Source of the DNA: a virus
Strand: one strand, 5' to 3'
IMG/VR virus record: IMGVR_UViG_3300009127_000019
Span: 1-36,693 of that record
DNA: 36,693 bases
The translations under genes were made by a program, and so were the position numbers. Below the pieces are notes generated by a model, which made no database searches, had not been told where the DNA came from, and was given only the letters and a program-made list of their open reading frames with translations. Below are positions 18,011-24,422 of this stretch, piece after piece. How positions within the stretch are numbered: position 1 is the stretch's first letter; every line of letters starts with the position of its first letter.

Positions 18011-18745
18011 ATGGCTAAATGCAAGCATGGTGAATTTGACCTAGCACAAGGTTGCCCGGAGTGTATTAAGGAAAGCCGACACGAAACAGCCGAAACTGAA
18101 GTACCAGAGGCAGCAATAACCCTCAGACCTGGCGAAGATATAGAAGCTCACGGCTATCATCTCGAAGCTCTAGCCCTATTAGAAGCTGCTAACGAAAGAG
18201 TGATCGCCTCATTCGAGGACACCAAAGTAGCTACTGGTGATATAAACACTATCGCCCGGCTCAAAAAGCTCATGGAAGCTAAGAAGAAAGAACTACTACA
18301 ACCACTAAAAGAACAAACAGATGCTATTAAGGATACCTATACATTCCTGATGACTCCGATACTAGAGGCCGATAAGATAATCCGGTCTAAATTACTCGAC
18401 CACGATAAAGAACAAAGACGTATCCGGGCAGAGCAAGAAGAGATCAATAGACTTCAACGTGAGGCTGCTGAAAGGAAGGCCAAACTAAGCGGTGAAGATA
18501 CACCAGCTGAAGTGGTGCCGGTAATACGAGGGCCAGCCAAGACGGTTGTTAGTGATGCCGGTAGCGCCGGCACAACTGACCATTGGAAGTATGAAGTAGT
18601 AGACAAAGTGGCGGTGCCTGAAGAGTATAAGATGATTGATACTGCTATGCTCTCAGCTATTGCTAAGAAGTGGCACGATCAGAAAGAGGTACCGGGTGTA
18701 AGATTTTATTGCGAAAAGATTATCTCAGTTAGAGGTAATAGGTAG
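18011..18745 (+). CDS. Coiled-coil protein of the RecT operon
   Basis: This 244-residue protein starts at an ATG with AAAGGAGACATTGAC upstream; the longer in-frame start at 17924 lacks support and would overlap the preceding gene. The N-terminus carries a CKHGEFDLAQGCPEC metal-binding-like cluster. A long helical region follows (ARLKKLMEAKKKELLQPLKEQ; DKEQRRIRAEQEEINRLQREAAERK). The C-terminal domain, DHWKYEVVDKVAVPEEY...VPGVRFYCEKI, is a common module in proteins encoded next to phage recombinases and single-strand-binding genes. It probably assists DNA recombination or replication. Confidence 0.65.
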   Translation: MAKCKHGEFDLAQGCPECIKESRHETAETEVPEAAITLRPGEDIEAHGYHLEALALLEAANERVIASFEDTKVATGDINTIARLKKLMEAKKKELLQPLKEQTDAIKDTYTFLMTPILEADKIIRSKLLDHDKEQRRIRAEQEEINRLQREAAERKAKLSGEDTPAEVVPVIRGPAKTVVSDAGSAGTTDHWKYEVVDKVAVPEEYKMIDTAMLSAIAKKWHDQKEVPGVRFYCEKIISVRGNR

Positions 18746-18754
18746 GTACATTCC

Positions 18755-18850
18755 GGTCCGGGCGGTGAGTAAAAGTAAAGGAGATTCTATTTGAATATTC
18801 TGAAAGGGATTACTGGTCATAGTGTAATGATACCAGCCACCGCCCGGACC
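18755..18850 (+). promoter_or_regulatory. Long hairpin leader upstream of the 69-residue gene
   Basis: A perfect 13-base inverted repeat, GGTCCGGGCGGTG (18755-18767) and CACCGCCCGGACC (18838-18850), encloses about 70 bases. A smaller CTGGT/ACCAG stem is possible inside. The loop contains AAGGAG (18778-18783) and a TTG seven bases later, which opens the 23-codon frame at 18791. There is no U-tract. The arrangement suggests translational control of the recT operon. Confidence 0.55.
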
Positions 18851-18862
18851 TATAAGGATTAA
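18791..18862 (+). CDS. Possible leader peptide
   Basis: A 23-residue frame (MNILKGITGHSVMIPATARTYKD) begins with TTG, seven bases after AAGGAG. It runs through the right arm of the 13-base hairpin and stops within the ribosome-binding region of the gene at 18869. Ribosomes translating it would open the hairpin. It is short and may be chance, so it is given as a candidate only. Confidence 0.35.
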   Translation: MNILKGITGHSVMIPATARTYKD

Positions 18863-18868
18863 GGCAAG

Positions 18869-19078
18869 ATGAAGATAGCAGATACTAAACTAACTACTAC
18901 ATACGGAGGCACTACCGGCCAAGTTAAACTATATTTGCAACAACTGGCTTGTGCTGAACCACATTTCCAGGCCAATATAATAGTCAATGGTAAAAGAAAA
19001 GCAAGGTTGAATTTCCACAGTTTTGAAGATGCTAACGACTTTATGAAGATTGTATCTAAGGGCTGGTTTTCAAGATGA
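18869..19078 (+). CDS. Small hypothetical protein upstream of recT
   Basis: This 69-residue protein has an alternating beta-like pattern (LTTTYGGTTGQVKLYLQQLA, FQANIIVNGKRKARLNF) and ends FSR. AAGGCAAG precedes the ATG. It overlaps the recT start by four bases (ATGA), so the two are translated together. No family is recognised; a recombination-accessory role is only inferred. Confidence 0.6.
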   Translation: MKIADTKLTTTYGGTTGQVKLYLQQLACAEPHFQANIIVNGKRKARLNFHSFEDANDFMKIVSKGWFSR

Positions 19079-20286
19079 TTAAAGAGAGCGAAATAAGCTA
19101 TCGGGAAATGGAGCGCATTATCAACGAGGGCCAGGTATGCGCTGAATGTAATGGTGGCCTTGTTATCAAGTGGGGTGGCTACTTGGGCATCAATGAGTAC
19201 CTACTAGCCTGTAGTCAAAACGTAGAACATGAGGGAATAGCCAAGCCAGTTTACATTAGTCCGTATAATGACCCGGACAATACACTAATAAATACAACAA
19301 AAGGGAGGTACAAACAAATGGAAGAGCAACTAGGAAAGGACACGGCACTAGCATTAAGGCAATATGAGGGATTGCCAATCAGACAGGAGAAGGTAGCAAC
19401 GGCCATCATCAATACTATTTGGCCGAAAGCTGTCGGGCCTGCGGTCTTTAAGGCTATCGGTATCTGCAAAGACTACGGCCTTGATCCTAGAATGAACCAA
19501 CTATACCTGATTGATTTCAAGACTAAAGACGGAATCAAGTGGGCCGTTGTTCTAGGTATCAAAGCTACCCGGCTCATGGCTGCGCGGAAGAAACCGTTTA
19601 GCTACATCGATGAAACGCCTAAAGTAATGACAGAAGCGGAACAAATACGGAAGTTTGGCAAGAAGTTTGAGGACCGGATCATGTTCATTACCAAGCTGCG
19701 TGATAAAGACGGTATGGAAGCATCCGGCACCGGCTTTTGGCTGTTAAAGGATGGTCAACCCTACGGCGCGGATAAAGGTAATTCGGCAGAGAACATGGCC
19801 TCTATTCGATCTGAGCGCCAGGCTATTGATCGTCTTGTACCTGATATGTTGCCGGTTGATGTTGACATTATGGACGACCGTTATACCAGCACAGAGGTCA
19901 AGGTTGAAACGATAGAACCCGGCACCGATAAGGGCCGCACAGTCGATAAAACCACCGGCGAGATAACGAAAGAGGCCACCAAAGAAGAAGCCGGGCCACC
20001 ACCGGAAGAGGTAGCAGCAACGCCATCTACTGAAGAGGAAGAGGGGAAGCCGAAAGAACTGAAGATCGATATGGCCTGGCTCAATGGTGAGCTTGCCATA
20101 CTCGAATTAAACCCGGAACTGGTTAATGTTTGGGTAGCTAAAACATTTAATGTGTATGCCGGTAATGAGTTAAAGGACACGCTGGCGAAACTGAATGTAA
20201 AGCAACAAGACGCGTTTACCAAACAGGTGAATAATGGCCTACCAGCACTCAGAAAAGGAAACGGAAAAGCCGCCGCCAAAGCCTGA
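19075..20286 (+). CDS. recT: RecT/Bet-type single-strand annealing protein
   Basis: This 403-residue protein carries the RecT/Red-beta family core. VFKAIGICKDYGLDPRMNQ, around residue 130, is the signature helix-turn of these annealing proteins. It is followed by the beta-rich WAVVLGIKATRLMAARKKPFSYI region and EASGTGFWLLKDG. The first 35 residues contain CAEC and a later Cys, possibly a small zinc-binding head not usual in RecT. The C-terminus is long, acidic and proline-rich, then helical. It anneals complementary single strands in phage recombination. No YqaJ or lambda-exonuclease partner is nearby; the VRR-NUC protein at 22616 is the only candidate nuclease. Confidence 0.82.
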   Translation: MIKESEISYREMERIINEGQVCAECNGGLVIKWGGYLGINEYLLACSQNVEHEGIAKPVYISPYNDPDNTLINTTKGRYKQMEEQLGKDTALALRQYEGLPIRQEKVATAIINTIWPKAVGPAVFKAIGICKDYGLDPRMNQLYLIDFKTKDGIKWAVVLGIKATRLMAARKKPFSYIDETPKVMTEAEQIRKFGKKFEDRIMFITKLRDKDGMEASGTGFWLLKDGQPYGADKGNSAENMASIRSERQAIDRLVPDMLPVDVDIMDDRYTSTEVKVETIEPGTDKGRTVDKTTGEITKEATKEEAGPPPEEVAATPSTEEEEGKPKELKIDMAWLNGELAILELNPELVNVWVAKTFNVYAGNELKDTLAKLNVKQQDAFTKQVNNGLPALRKGNGKAAAKA

Positions 20287-20404
20287 TTACCCTTGTGGGT
20301 GTGGCAGTAACGAATGGTGGTTGCGGGTAGCATGGGGCAAGCCGGAGTTTGTCTGCAAAAAATGTCACCCGCAACCCCGCGAGGTAGATAGTGACGTATC
20401 GTAA
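20234..20404 (+). CDS. Zinc-ribbon microprotein
   Basis: This 56-residue protein overlaps the end of recT in another frame and overlaps the next gene. It has a proline/lysine-rich start (KETEKPPPKPDYPCGCG) and a ribbon of type CxC...CxxC (CGCGSNEWW...FVCKKCH). Two knuckles separated by about 20 residues and aromatic WW residues fit a rubredoxin-like zinc ribbon. It probably binds nucleic acid or another replication protein. Confidence 0.6.
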   Translation: MAYQHSEKETEKPPPKPDYPCGCGSNEWWLRVAWGKPEFVCKKCHPQPREVDSDVS

Positions 20405-20576
20405 ATCACAATCATCGGGATTAGTCACGATTAGGCTACCTAATCAGGTGCTGTGTACAATCGAACACAGGATTAACGGCAGGCGGTCCAGGTGGGGAAG
20501 TGTGGGGGAATACCTTAAAGAGCGCATAGTGTACGATGTAGAGAGAAAACACACTAGGAGAAAGGCAAATGGATAG
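20391..20576 (+). CDS. Ribbon-helix-helix DNA-binding protein
   Basis: This 61-residue product starts at GTG with GAGGTAGATA upstream. GLVTIRLPNQVLCTIEHRI followed by SRWGSVGEYLKERIVYDVERK is the pattern of an Arc/CopG ribbon-helix-helix protein: a short beta strand (TIRLP), helix, turn, then helix with a GS-EYLK start. Such proteins act as dimeric repressors, so it may regulate phage genes. Confidence 0.65.
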   Translation: MTYRKSQSSGLVTIRLPNQVLCTIEHRINGRRSRWGSVGEYLKERIVYDVERKHTRRKANG

Positions 20577-20946
20577 TATAATAATGAAGGCCGAAGATGT
20601 TACCGCTATTATTAACGGTAAGCTAGATCACTTCACCTATCCGGTTAGGACTAAGAACCGTAAGGGAAACAGAATAAAGCCCAAGTGTAAGTATCAAGTA
20701 GGCGATGTGCTTTGGGTGCAGGAGGAATACCTGTGGGATAAGGAAGAGGGGATTGGTGTCTACATGGATGCTGATGAACCGCTACTCAAAGATGATGAGC
20801 GTACCAAAGAGCAGCTTATTGAGGCTGGTGTATTGGAGGTTATTGCTGCGTCTAATATGGCTGATTGGGCTAGTAGGCTACGGATTGAGGTAACTGAGAT
20901 AGCAAAGCAGGATGATGAGTGGGTGATTACAGTTAAGAGAGTGTAA
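20569..20946 (+). CDS. ASCH-like domain protein
   Basis: This 125-residue protein has the layout of phage ASCH-like proteins: an N-terminal DVTAIINGKLDHFTYPVRT (the GRKTxTxR region), then YQVGDVLWVQEEYLW, and a C-terminal ADWASRLRIEVTEIAKQ. The ASCH fold is related to PUA and is thought to bind RNA or modified bases. It sits next to the C5-methyltransferase, so a link with modified DNA is conceivable, but this is inference. Confidence 0.6.
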   Translation: MDSIIMKAEDVTAIINGKLDHFTYPVRTKNRKGNRIKPKCKYQVGDVLWVQEEYLWDKEEGIGVYMDADEPLLKDDERTKEQLIEAGVLEVIAASNMADWASRLRIEVTEIAKQDDEWVITVKRV

Positions 20947-20958
20947 AAGGTGGGTAAC

Positions 20959-21606
20959 ATGGGTCATAAACCTAGACTACTGGATTTGTTTTGTGGTGCT
21001 GGCGGTGCTACAAAGGGTTATCAGTTGGCAGGTTTCTATGTGGTGGGTGTAGATATAAAGCCACAGCCTCACTATTGTGGGGATGAGTTCTACCAGGCTG
21101 ATGCTCTGGAGTTTCCCTTAGAGGGTTATGACGCTTACCACGCCAGCCCGCCGTGTGGGCGTTTTTCGAGACTAACCCCACCGCAATATAGAAAATACCA
21201 TCGGGATTATATTGCACACATCAGGGCTAGATTACAATTTCAATGGGAAATGAGGCAAGCTCCGTACGTTATTGAAAATGTGCCTGATGCCAAATATAAA
21301 CTCATTGAACCATTTATGCTTTGCGGCACCATGTTCGGACTTCCAACTCGCCGGCACAGATATTTTGAGACACAACCCCGTCACGATGCACTTTTAATAA
21401 CCTGTCAGCACGACAAATTACCCGTAGTGGTTAGTGGCACAACAAGGCGTAAAACAGGAAGGATAGAATACCCCGCCGATGAGTGTTACAAGGCTATGGA
21501 TATTGATTGGATGATAAGAACCGAACTTGATAAGGCAATCCCCCCAGCCTATACCGAATACATAGGGAAGTATCTAATGGAGTATTTAGATGATAATTAT
21601 GGGTAA
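20959..21606 (+). CDS. DNA cytosine-C5 methyltransferase
   Basis: This 215-residue protein has motif I (LLDLFCGAGGATKGY, residues 7-21), motif IV with catalytic Cys66 (ASPPCGRFSR), motif VI (ENV, 106-108) and a motif VIII-like LPTRRHRYFE. All are in the order of Dcm-type enzymes that methylate cytosine at C5 using S-adenosylmethionine. It is short for the family and has a very small target-recognition region, so specificity is not evident. The ATG at 20959 has AAGGTGGG upstream; GTG at 20950 is an alternative. It overlaps the helicase-loader gene. It probably protects phage DNA from restriction. Confidence 0.82.
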   Translation: MGHKPRLLDLFCGAGGATKGYQLAGFYVVGVDIKPQPHYCGDEFYQADALEFPLEGYDAYHASPPCGRFSRLTPPQYRKYHRDYIAHIRARLQFQWEMRQAPYVIENVPDAKYKLIEPFMLCGTMFGLPTRRHRYFETQPRHDALLITCQHDKLPVVVSGTTRRKTGRIEYPADECYKAMDIDWMIRTELDKAIPPAYTEYIGKYLMEYLDDNYG

Positions 21607-22489
21607 ACTAAGTAGTTTATTTGCAGAAGTAACTAGAGAATTAACTACTGGGGATTGTGATACTTGCGGCCAGCCATTCTCTGGGTACACTCTAAGGCGT
21701 AAAGGCGAAGTGTTCTATAATCCTACCACTTGCCGGGCTTGCTTAGATAAAGCGGTTAAAGAACAAGACGAGTTAGCTGATAACAAATCCAGGTTGATAG
21801 ACATAGATAGTAGGCGTGAGAAAACGAGGCTGTCTTGTGGTATACCGGCTAAGTTTCAAAAGGTTCGGTTTGATAACTTTGACAGAAAACGGCCTGGCAA
21901 TGTTGGTAAGGTGTGCCAGGTCTGTATTAAATACGCTGATAATTACAATCTAGCGGATCCAAAAAGTTATAAGAGTTTAGTATTAACTTCGAGTAGGATA
22001 TGGGGCAACGGCAAAACACATTTAGTCTGCTCAATAATGCACCGGATACTAGATCGTTGGAATGGTGAGCGCAGTTACGGTTATCTTATACTGGATAAAC
22101 TCTTTGTAAGCATCCTCTACATTACCGAGTATGATATGTTCGAGAGGATACAGAGAACATATAACAAAGATAAGGTGCCGGGCCAAGAGACAGAGGACAA
22201 GGTATTTGAACTGCTAACTGAGGTAGGGCTGCTGGTTGTAGATGATGTGGGTAAGGTAGCGCGGTCCGATTCCCGGTTTGTTCAATCGACATGGTTTAAG
22301 ATTGTCGATAAGCGGGATGCCTCAGAACTACCTATAGTGCTAACCTGTAATCTAAATCACGGTGAGTTTTTTAGTCACTTTGGCGGTGAGGCTAATCAGG
22401 CAACCTATAGCCGGTTAATGGATATGGCAAAGGGTAATAGTTTCGAGATCGATTCACCTAGCTATAGGAATATAAAGGAGGGTAAGTGA
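21590..22489 (+). CDS. dnaC-like: DnaC/IstB-like helicase loader ATPase
   Basis: This 299-residue protein has an N-terminal zinc-binding head (C23/C26 and C48/C51) and an AAA+ core: a variant Walker A WGNGKTH near 138-144, Walker B LLVVDDV at 214-220, and sensor 1 LTCN around 251-254. That is the plan of DnaC-type loaders, which place the host DnaB helicase on the origin. The Walker A loop lacks the usual early glycine. GGAG seven bases before the ATG supports the start at 21590. No phage helicase or polymerase is seen, so it should hand over the host replisome with the replisome-organizer protein at 28892. Confidence 0.78.
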   Translation: MIIMGKLSSLFAEVTRELTTGDCDTCGQPFSGYTLRRKGEVFYNPTTCRACLDKAVKEQDELADNKSRLIDIDSRREKTRLSCGIPAKFQKVRFDNFDRKRPGNVGKVCQVCIKYADNYNLADPKSYKSLVLTSSRIWGNGKTHLVCSIMHRILDRWNGERSYGYLILDKLFVSILYITEYDMFERIQRTYNKDKVPGQETEDKVFELLTEVGLLVVDDVGKVARSDSRFVQSTWFKIVDKRDASELPIVLTCNLNHGEFFSHFGGEANQATYSRLMDMAKGNSFEIDSPSYRNIKEGK

Positions 22490-22605
22490 TGGATAAACTA
22501 GAGGAAGTAGCAAAGTGGCTATTTAATGATGAGTTAGGTGGGCAAGAGTATCCCCCAAATGCAATAGGTAGTTGGGAGCAATTATGGTATCATAATATAG
22601 GTTGA
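22489..22605 (+). CDS. Acidic microprotein
   Basis: This 38-residue protein (MDKLEEVAKWLFNDELGG...SWEQLWYHNIG) is coupled to the helicase-loader stop (TGATGG) and is preceded by AAAGGAGGGTAAGTG, the best ribosome site in this region. No family is recognised. The strong start signal makes it a credible gene despite its length. Confidence 0.5.
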   Translation: MDKLEEVAKWLFNDELGGQEYPPNAIGSWEQLWYHNIG

Positions 22606-22615
22606 TTAAGCAAAA

Positions 22616-22957
22616 ATGAAAGTATGTGTAATTACTGAGGAAGCCTTCCTGGGACAGGTTATAGACTTGGCACATCTCTATGGCTGGCGTGTAGCTCACT
22701 TCCGGCCAGCCAGAACTAAATACGGCTGGCGAACGGCGGTAGCTGGTGATGGTGCTGGCTTTCCTGATTGTGTTCTAGTTCGCCCCCCGCGACTAATCTT
22801 CGCCGAGCTAAAGAGTGAGAACGGGAAGGTTCAGCCGAAGCAACAGGAATGGCTAGATATATTAGCTCAATGCCCCGGCGCGGAGGTCTACCTGTGGAGG
22901 CCGAGTGACTTCGAGCAGATCGTGGATATTCTGAGAGATAAAGGGGGTAAAGGGTAA
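22616..22957 (+). CDS. VRR-NUC family nuclease
   Basis: This 113-residue protein matches the stand-alone VRR-NUC fold of phages: GWRVAHFRPART near the N-terminus, GAGFPDCVLVRPPRLIFAELKSE with the PD...ExK metal-binding core, then VQPKQQEWLDIL. These PD-(D/E)XK enzymes cut branched or replication DNA and are thought to replace Holliday-junction resolvases. It is coupled (TAATG) to the next gene and may supply the nuclease half of a RecT recombination system. Confidence 0.8.
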   Translation: MKVCVITEEAFLGQVIDLAHLYGWRVAHFRPARTKYGWRTAVAGDGAGFPDCVLVRPPRLIFAELKSENGKVQPKQQEWLDILAQCPGAEVYLWRPSDFEQIVDILRDKGGKG

Positions 22958-23412
22958 TGCTTAGTTTCAGGTTCCGAAGGATGCAAGAGGATTTTATAGA
23001 CCGGGCTGCCATTACTCGATTGCTACTGAATAACGGTATTGATGCGAATAGGCACCATCAGGAAAGTATATTGTGGGATGATCGTTATTACTTTTTTGAT
23101 CTATTGGATTGGGGCAAGGTGTTCAAAGATATACTCTGGAATCTACCGGACTATAGTAAGAAGTTTGATTGTGATAGTTTTGCATTGCTCGTAGCGGCCA
23201 GGGTCCAGGAGAAATACAAGGTAAACGGTTGCGGTATAGCTATCGGTGATTCACCCTGGGGCTATCATGCCTGGAATATCTTCGCGGCTATGGCACCTGT
23301 GAATGATTGGTTTAACACCTTTGAGCTATTTTATCTCGAACCGCAAAACGGCCTGGTCTATGAGCTTGGTGAGGATTCCGGTTACAAGGCTCATTATGTG
23401 GTTTGGGGATAG
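22957..23412 (+). CDS. Papain-like (Agglutinin_C-type) cysteine protease-like protein
   Basis: This 151-residue protein has KKFDCDSFALLVAARVQE (Cys72), WGYHAWNIF (His104) and LFYLEPQNG (Glu128). The order C-H-E with DCDxFA, HAWN and EPQ boxes is that of the C-terminal papain-like domain of the mushroom lectin MOA, found in phages without the lectin part. It may cleave host or virion proteins, or could act in lysis, since no classical endolysin is recognised. There is no signal peptide. The family assignment is from motif recall. Confidence 0.6.
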   Translation: MLSFRFRRMQEDFIDRAAITRLLLNNGIDANRHHQESILWDDRYYFFDLLDWGKVFKDILWNLPDYSKKFDCDSFALLVAARVQEKYKVNGCGIAIGDSPWGYHAWNIFAAMAPVNDWFNTFELFYLEPQNGLVYELGEDSGYKAHYVVWG

Positions 23413-23413
23413 T

Positions 23414-23857
23414 ATGTATTATAAAGACAATCACGTAAAGATATACAATCAGAACTTCCTAGATAACGACCTGCCGGACGAGAGTGTTCAATGCGTGGTG
23501 ACCTCTCCGCCTTATTGGGGATTGCGGAAGTATGAGGGTGAGCAGGACTTGGTATGGGGTGGTGATAAACAGTGCGAGCATAGGTGGCAGGGGGGTAATG
23601 CTGGATTATTGCACGAGAACAGGAACTTCAAGAGGGGGAAGCAAGGTGATGTTAGTGGTAGCGGCCCGCTCGTAGCGGTGAGAGACGAAAGGCTTGGCGG
23701 TGATGCTTACTGCTCCCTCTGTGGTGCGTGGAAAGGCTCATACGGATTAGAGCCAACGCCAGATTGTGGGAGACCATTTGTTAAACTCAGGGATGACTTA
23801 ACAGAAAAAGAATTGGAATATGTGATGGGAGAATTAAAGCGATGCGGTTTGGTTTAG
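23414..23857 (+). CDS. DNA methyltransferase, N-terminal part (interrupted gene)
   Basis: The first 147 residues hold the catalytic motif IV TSPPYWGLRKY (residues 30-40) of beta-class N4-cytosine/N6-adenine methyltransferases and a CSLCGAW zinc-knuckle-like segment. The frame stops at 23857, just inside the start of an antisense HNH endonuclease gene. The AdoMet-binding motif I (FSGSGT) is missing here and found at the far end of the 24423-26153 frame, so the two frames are parts of one enzyme. Whether they are expressed as separate, complementing chains or as a dead gene is unknown. Confidence 0.8.
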   Translation: MYYKDNHVKIYNQNFLDNDLPDESVQCVVTSPPYWGLRKYEGEQDLVWGGDKQCEHRWQGGNAGLLHENRNFKRGKQGDVSGSGPLVAVRDERLGGDAYCSLCGAWKGSYGLEPTPDCGRPFVKLRDDLTEKELEYVMGELKRCGLV

Positions 23858-24382
23858 CTTTGGACGGGGTCTGCGTTTTGTCTTGTTATGGCAATCAAGG
23901 CATAGTGTTTGCCCGTTTGAAATCTCGTATCTCAAATCGGGTCTCTCGGCATAGGGAATTATGTGGTGGGCTTCAAGGTGAACAGTATGACCATTGCCGT
24001 TTCTATCCCCGCAATCTTGGCAGGTATAGTTATCTCTTTCAAATACGCCCTTCACAAAGGCACGATATTCAGGGCTTTGAAAATCCTTTTGCCGAGCTGG
24101 GGTTAATCCCCCCTTCCAATTTGGGTGAAGTTCCCCTTTGCCGTGAGCGAGGTTTTTCCTGCCAGCTTCCACGAACCTGGCTATTACTTCGGGCGATGGT
24201 CGGCGTCCTGTGGGTCTACCTTTTAGGGCTAATGAAATCTTTAGTTTCTTTTCTGGTGGGCAAGGTATTCCCGTTGATGTTGGCTTCCCTTTACGAGAAG
24301 CAGAAATCTTTGCCTTTACCTCTGGTCTCCAAGCAGGATTATCAATCCTATTCCTTTCGGTTAAATCAGGTCGTTTCCCCAT
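23834..24382 (-). CDS. HNH homing-type endonuclease with NUMOD3-like repeats, antisense in methyltransferase
   Basis: This 182-residue protein has NUMOD3-like DNA-binding segments around residues 25-78 (SASRKGKP, ALKGRPTGRRPSPE, EAGRKN). A zinc-bound HNH domain follows: CQDC (121-124), HLEAHHI (136-141), an Asn at 156, and CLDCHNK (161-167). Such enzymes are free-standing or intron homing endonucleases. It is encoded opposite to its host operon, splits the methyltransferase, and has its own promoter (24388-24417). The ATG has no Shine-Dalgarno sequence and lies five bases after the -10 element, so the mRNA is probably leaderless. Confidence 0.85.
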   Translation of the reverse strand: MGKRPDLTERNRIDNPAWRPEVKAKISASRKGKPTSTGIPCPPEKKLKISLALKGRPTGRRPSPEVIARFVEAGRKNLAHGKGELHPNWKGGLTPARQKDFQSPEYRAFVKGVFERDNYTCQDCGDRNGNGHTVHLEAHHIIPYAERPDLRYEISNGQTLCLDCHNKTKRRPRPKLNQTASL

Positions 24383-24387
24383 ATCTT

Positions 24388-24417
24388 ATTTTACCACAAA
24401 CGGGGGTAGGTTGTAAA
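24388..24417 (-). promoter_or_regulatory. Promoter of the first HNH gene
   Basis: On the minus strand TTTACA (24412-24417) and TAAAAT (24388-24393) are 18 bases apart, and TGG before the -10 makes it an extended element. The HNH start codon (24380-24382) follows after five bases. Confidence 0.55.
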
Positions 24418-24422
24418 CCATA

